Below are positions 7,150 through 9,515 of a DNA stretch of 9,515 bases, in pieces. The translations under genes and the position numbers were made by a program. The DNA is from Planctomycetota bacterium. Its GTDB lineage: Bacteria; Planctomycetota; UBA1135. Within the stretch, counting starts at the first letter, position 1, and each line of letters starts with the position of its first letter. Under the pieces are notes generated by a model, which was not told where the DNA came from, ran no database searches, and was given only the letters and a program-made list of their open reading frames with translations. The DNA lies in the NCBI GenBank assembly GCA_029243845.1, contig JAQWRF010000303.1, positions 1 to 9,515 of the forward strand, read 5' to 3'.

Positions 7150-8895
7150 ATGAATCCCTCATTCACGTCTTCGAAAATCATTCTCGCGGCTCTGACATTA
7201 GGTCTGGGCCTTGATTCAATCTCAGCTCAGCAGGTCGCAGAAGCCGGTGGTTGGTACGCTCGAATCCAACAAGACAACAGTCGCCGCATTGACATGACAA
7301 GCGCCTCAATGTCTGGCGGCAATGATGTGTTTATTTCTAGCGATATCAACAACGACGGCTCTGCCGATTACGTCGCGGCTGGTATTTACGAAAACCTCGC
7401 CACTGGTGTTTCTTGGGCTCGTGTATATGTCTATTCAGGCTTCACTGGCGATATCCTGTATATCTGGGAGAATTCCGCGGTCGATTTTGGCTGCAGGCTA
7501 GAGGTGACCATTGCGGGCGATATCAACTCCGATGGCTTCCCTGACATTTTAGTCGGCGCTCCATTGGCATCATCCGTCGGCAAACCCGGCTGTGGCGCAG
7601 CCGTTTTAATATCTGGCTCTACTGGCGACACACTCAAATTGTGGTATGGCAATAAGCCCGGAGCATTCTTTGGCGCATCTGTTGCTGGTGTTGACGATGT
7701 AGATCGCAACGGCTTCCGAGATATAATTATTGGCGCACCTGGTACATGGTTAGGCGCCCCAAAGGTTGGCGCTGCTCACGTGTTCTCTGGTTCGTGGAAT
7801 GGTGATCCTAACTTTGGCCAGCACCTGTATACCTTCAATGGTGTTCATGCCAATTCTGGTTTTGGTAGCCGAGTCGCTGCCGCAGACGACGTTAACCGTG
7901 ATGGCTATCCTGATATCGTGATCAGCGCTCCGGGCTACGATTCACCTCTTGGTCATCAATACCCTGGTACCGTCGATGTCTACTCAGGCCTGGATGGCTC
8001 ACCACTGGCTCACTGGCAAGGGCGCAACGGTGGACGTCACTTTGGGTACAGCATTGCTGGCGTTGGCGATATCGATCGCGATGGTTACCCCGATATCGCA
8101 GTCGGGCTTCCTGCTTTCCAGAACGACCCGGTTCTTCAGCAAGGCGGTGTACTGGTATTCTCCGGCCTAACCCATAGCGTTATTCGCCACTATCAAAGTC
8201 ATGAGATGGGCGATGGCTTTGGCGCAAGCATCTCTCCTACAGGCGACACAAATGGTGACTTTTGGCCTGACGTCTTTATTGGGGCCCCATGCGCCGAAAA
8301 TGGCCGTGGCTCTGCCACTCTGCTCTCTGGCGAGAACGGTGCGATTTTGTTCCGCGCCTTAGGCGAGGACAACACATCGCGCCTAGGGCGCTCACTTGGC
8401 TCATCAGGCAGCTTAAACCGTTACGGTTTTGTCGATTTGTTAGCTCTGTCGTCATCAACTGCTCTAGGCTCAATCATTGCACGATTTGCCTTCATCGAAG
8501 GCTTAGAAATGCCTCGAGGCGACAATATTTCATCAAGCAACCCGACACGAGTTACCCTCAAAGTAGATATGCCTCGAGACATGGCTGGCCAGCCTTACAA
8601 AATATTGGTCACGAATGCTGGTACCACCCTATGGGTTACCAACGAGGGCATACAAATGCCTCTTGCCGACAGCACGATTCTGCGACGCTCTTCGAGAAAC
8701 GATTTGCCGGGGTTCATCAGGAACAACATGGGCTTGCTGGACCCTGTGGGCGACGCAACTGCAACAATCGATTTCCCAGCCGGGCACCTATTAAATGCGG
8801 TTGGTTCTAGCTTGCACTTCAGCGCGATTATCTACGATTTTAGTGGCCGTATTGTGGCATCTACGGTAGCCAAAGAATTGCACATAAATTATTAA
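7150..8895 (+). CDS. Secreted FG-GAP (integrin-alpha-type) beta-propeller protein with C-terminal beta domain
   Basis: The protein has 581 residues. The signal peptide ends SISA before Q27. Seven FG-GAP units recur about every 60 residues, with DxNxDG-type calcium loops beginning at D65, D124, D183, D247, D307 and D366. A seventh unit begins at S421 and its loop has lost most acidic ligands. Blades carry the usual FG..(V/I)AG and (V/I)GAP flanks and an 'SG..G' turn between them. Seven units match a complete closed propeller like the integrin alpha head, normally a calcium-stabilised extracellular binding platform. Residues about 463-581 form a separate beta-rich domain that I recall from planctomycete secreted proteins. 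It has the same order of motifs as the end of the MBL/lamin-tail protein at 1544. The ATG is preceded directly by TCTCCT with no Shine-Dalgarno sequence. The ligand is unknown. Confidence 0.9.
   Translation: MNPSFTSSKIILAALTLGLGLDSISAQQVAEAGGWYARIQQDNSRRIDMTSASMSGGNDVFISSDINNDGSADYVAAGIYENLATGVSWARVYVYSGFTGDILYIWENSAVDFGCRLEVTIAGDINSDGFPDILVGAPLASSVGKPGCGAAVLISGSTGDTLKLWYGNKPGAFFGASVAGVDDVDRNGFRDIIIGAPGTWLGAPKVGAAHVFSGSWNGDPNFGQHLYTFNGVHANSGFGSRVAAADDVNRDGYPDIVISAPGYDSPLGHQYPGTVDVYSGLDGSPLAHWQGRNGGRHFGYSIAGVGDIDRDGYPDIAVGLPAFQNDPVLQQGGVLVFSGLTHSVIRHYQSHEMGDGFGASISPTGDTNGDFWPDVFIGAPCAENGRGSATLLSGENGAILFRALGEDNTSRLGRSLGSSGSLNRYGFVDLLALSSSTALGSIIARFAFIEGLEMPRGDNISSSNPTRVTLKVDMPRDMAGQPYKILVTNAGTTLWVTNEGIQMPLADSTILRRSSRNDLPGFIRNNMGLLDPVGDATATIDFPAGHLLNAVGSSLHFSAIIYDFSGRIVASTVAKELHINY
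7321..8469 (+). repeat. Seven tandem FG-GAP repeat units in the propeller gene
   Basis: The units cover residues about 58-440 of the protein at 7150-8895. Spacing between successive calcium-loop starts is 59, 59, 64, 60, 59 and 55 residues. Units 2 to 6 are the best conserved at protein level. Unit 1 lacks the GAP ending (it reads VAAGIY). Unit 7 has SLNRYGFVD in place of a D.N.DG loop. The repeats are diverged in DNA, so this is an old duplication and not a recent tandem expansion. Confidence 0.85.
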
Positions 8896-8913
8896 GCAAT
8901 AGCAATCCCCACA

Positions 8914-8953
8914 AACAGCCATTTTCTGTCAATTTATACAGAAAATGGCTGTT
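8914..8953. repeat. Perfect 16-bp inverted repeat (hairpin, possible terminator or attenuator)
   Basis: AACAGCCATTTTCTGT (8914-8929) is exactly mirrored at 8938-8953 around an 8-nt loop. It begins 18 nt after the stop of the propeller gene and ends 22 nt before the start of the TPR gene. Neither strand has a T-run after the stem, so it is not a textbook intrinsic terminator. It could still end transcription, protect the 3' end of the message, or act as a leader structure for the next gene. Confidence 0.6.
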
Positions 8954-8975
8954 CTGTTAGGTATCCTCATGTTGT

Positions 8976-9515
8976 ATGCATAAATACCTACCCATAGCCT
9001 TGCTTGCCTGTCCTTTGGTTGCTCTGAGCAACACTAGTTACGCGCAAGAAGAACAAGAAGTGAGCGCCGAAGAAGTGCTGCTAAGTAGTGCGCGTAACGC
9101 GGTTGCCCTCGCCAATCTAGATGACGCTGCAGCGCGTTACGAAGATTTACTCCGTCAATACCCCCGCTCTATCGAAGGGTTAAATGAGTATGCAGGTATT
9201 TTAGCCCAGCAACATCGCTTGCTAGAAGCTGTTACGCAATACGAATCGCTCGTTCGCGTCGACGCTAACAACACCGACGCACGTATTTCTTTAGCGAATC
9301 TCTACATGGAAATGAAAGAGTTAGGCTTTGCCGCCGAGCAACTCGGAAAAGCGCTGGCTATCGATCCAGAGCTAATTGAAGCCGGGATTATGTTGGCGCG
9401 CATTCACGCATGGAATAACGACTTCGAAAAAGCTACCGAGGTTTACCAGGAATATTTGCAAGGTCTTGATACTAGCGACCCGGCCACTCGCCAATTGATG
9501 GTGGCTTTATTGCTT
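8976..9515 (+). CDS. Exported TPR-repeat protein, 3' end beyond window
   Basis: The frame is open from ATG 8976 to the window end (180 codons, no stop). MHKY, a hydrophobic core, and SYA before Q24 make a clear signal peptide for signal peptidase I. From about residue 35 there are four tetratricopeptide units of roughly 34 residues (about 35-68, 69-102, 103-136, 137-170). They carry typical helix positions such as A..Y..LL..YP, LA..Y and A..L.KAL.IDP. TPR arrays act as protein-binding scaffolds; here the array would lie outside the cytoplasm. The start sits 22 nt after the inverted repeat and has TCCTC but no Shine-Dalgarno sequence before it. What follows the repeats cannot be seen, so any C-terminal domain is unknown. 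Confidence 0.88.
   Translation, partial: MHKYLPIALLACPLVALSNTSYAQEEQEVSAEEVLLSSARNAVALANLDDAAARYEDLLRQYPRSIEGLNEYAGILAQQHRLLEAVTQYESLVRVDANNTDARISLANLYMEMKELGFAAEQLGKALAIDPELIEAGIMLARIHAWNNDFEKATEVYQEYLQGLDTSDPATRQLMVALLL

Noticed and set aside
8511..8580. Repeated ATGCCTCGAG 10-mer within the propeller gene
   Set aside because: Both copies are in frame and encode MPR in a linker and a strand; there is no flanking similarity, so it is probably coincidence.
8289..8810. 173-codon open frame overlapping the end of the propeller gene
   Set aside because: It is an out-of-frame shadow with low-complexity Arg, His and Cys-rich content; the true frame has clear repeats and a terminal domain.
8945..8983. 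Twelve-codon hydrophobic ORF starting inside the hairpin and ending over the TPR gene start
   Set aside because: It could be a leader peptide, but it has no ribosome binding site and no regulatory codon pattern, and is short enough to be chance.
1..9515. A defence, CRISPR, phage or transposon system
   Set aside because: No integrase, transposase, nuclease cassette, repeat-spacer array or attachment-site repeat was seen; the exported modular proteins do not match a defence system I know.

Overview
The window is about 9.5 kb of densely coded bacterial chromosome of moderate GC. Its protein style points to Planctomycetota or a close relative. The evidence is a secreted VWA protein with an 'LRELTG...DP..W..WW' element, a lamin-tail protein, and an FG-GAP propeller protein. 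The last two end in a roughly 120-residue beta-type domain that I recall from large planctomycete secretomes. Several genes also lack a Shine-Dalgarno sequence. This assignment is inferred from family resemblance and was not searched.

Layout from left to right. At 2-1519 is a secreted or lipoprotein-like helical-repeat plus VWA protein, whose start may lie left of the window. It is followed 24 nt later by 1544-3355, a secreted ComEC-like metallo-beta-lactamase-fold protein carrying a lamin-tail domain and the shared C-terminal domain. That gene runs tail to tail into a minus-strand operon and overlaps it by 21 bp. The operon is lpd (dihydrolipoyl dehydrogenase, 5392-3983) followed by lipB (octanoyltransferase, 3973-3335), and it is the only recognisable core metabolism here. 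A short divergent intergenic region (5393-5460) holds a TATAAT box and an AAGGA ribosome binding site for lpd. To its right, on the plus strand, are an unrecognised six-cysteine exported protein (5461-5892) and an overlapping membrane-anchored, HEAT-like protein (5880-7043). After a 106-bp gap comes a secreted protein with a probable seven-bladed FG-GAP propeller (7150-8895). Then come a perfect 16-bp inverted repeat (8914-8953) and the 5' part of an exported TPR protein (8976 to beyond the window end).

How the genes fit together. LipB attaches octanoyl groups to lipoyl domains and Lpd reoxidises the finished lipoyl cofactor, so these two form a functional pair for the 2-oxoacid dehydrogenase and glycine cleavage complexes. 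The surrounding plus-strand genes all encode exported or membrane-tethered proteins made of interaction modules (VWA, lamin tail, propeller, helical repeats, TPR). They look like cell-envelope or surface proteins, but the sequence does not show that they form one system. No tRNA, rRNA, CRISPR array or insertion sequence was seen, and no gene-free stretch exceeds about 110 bp.
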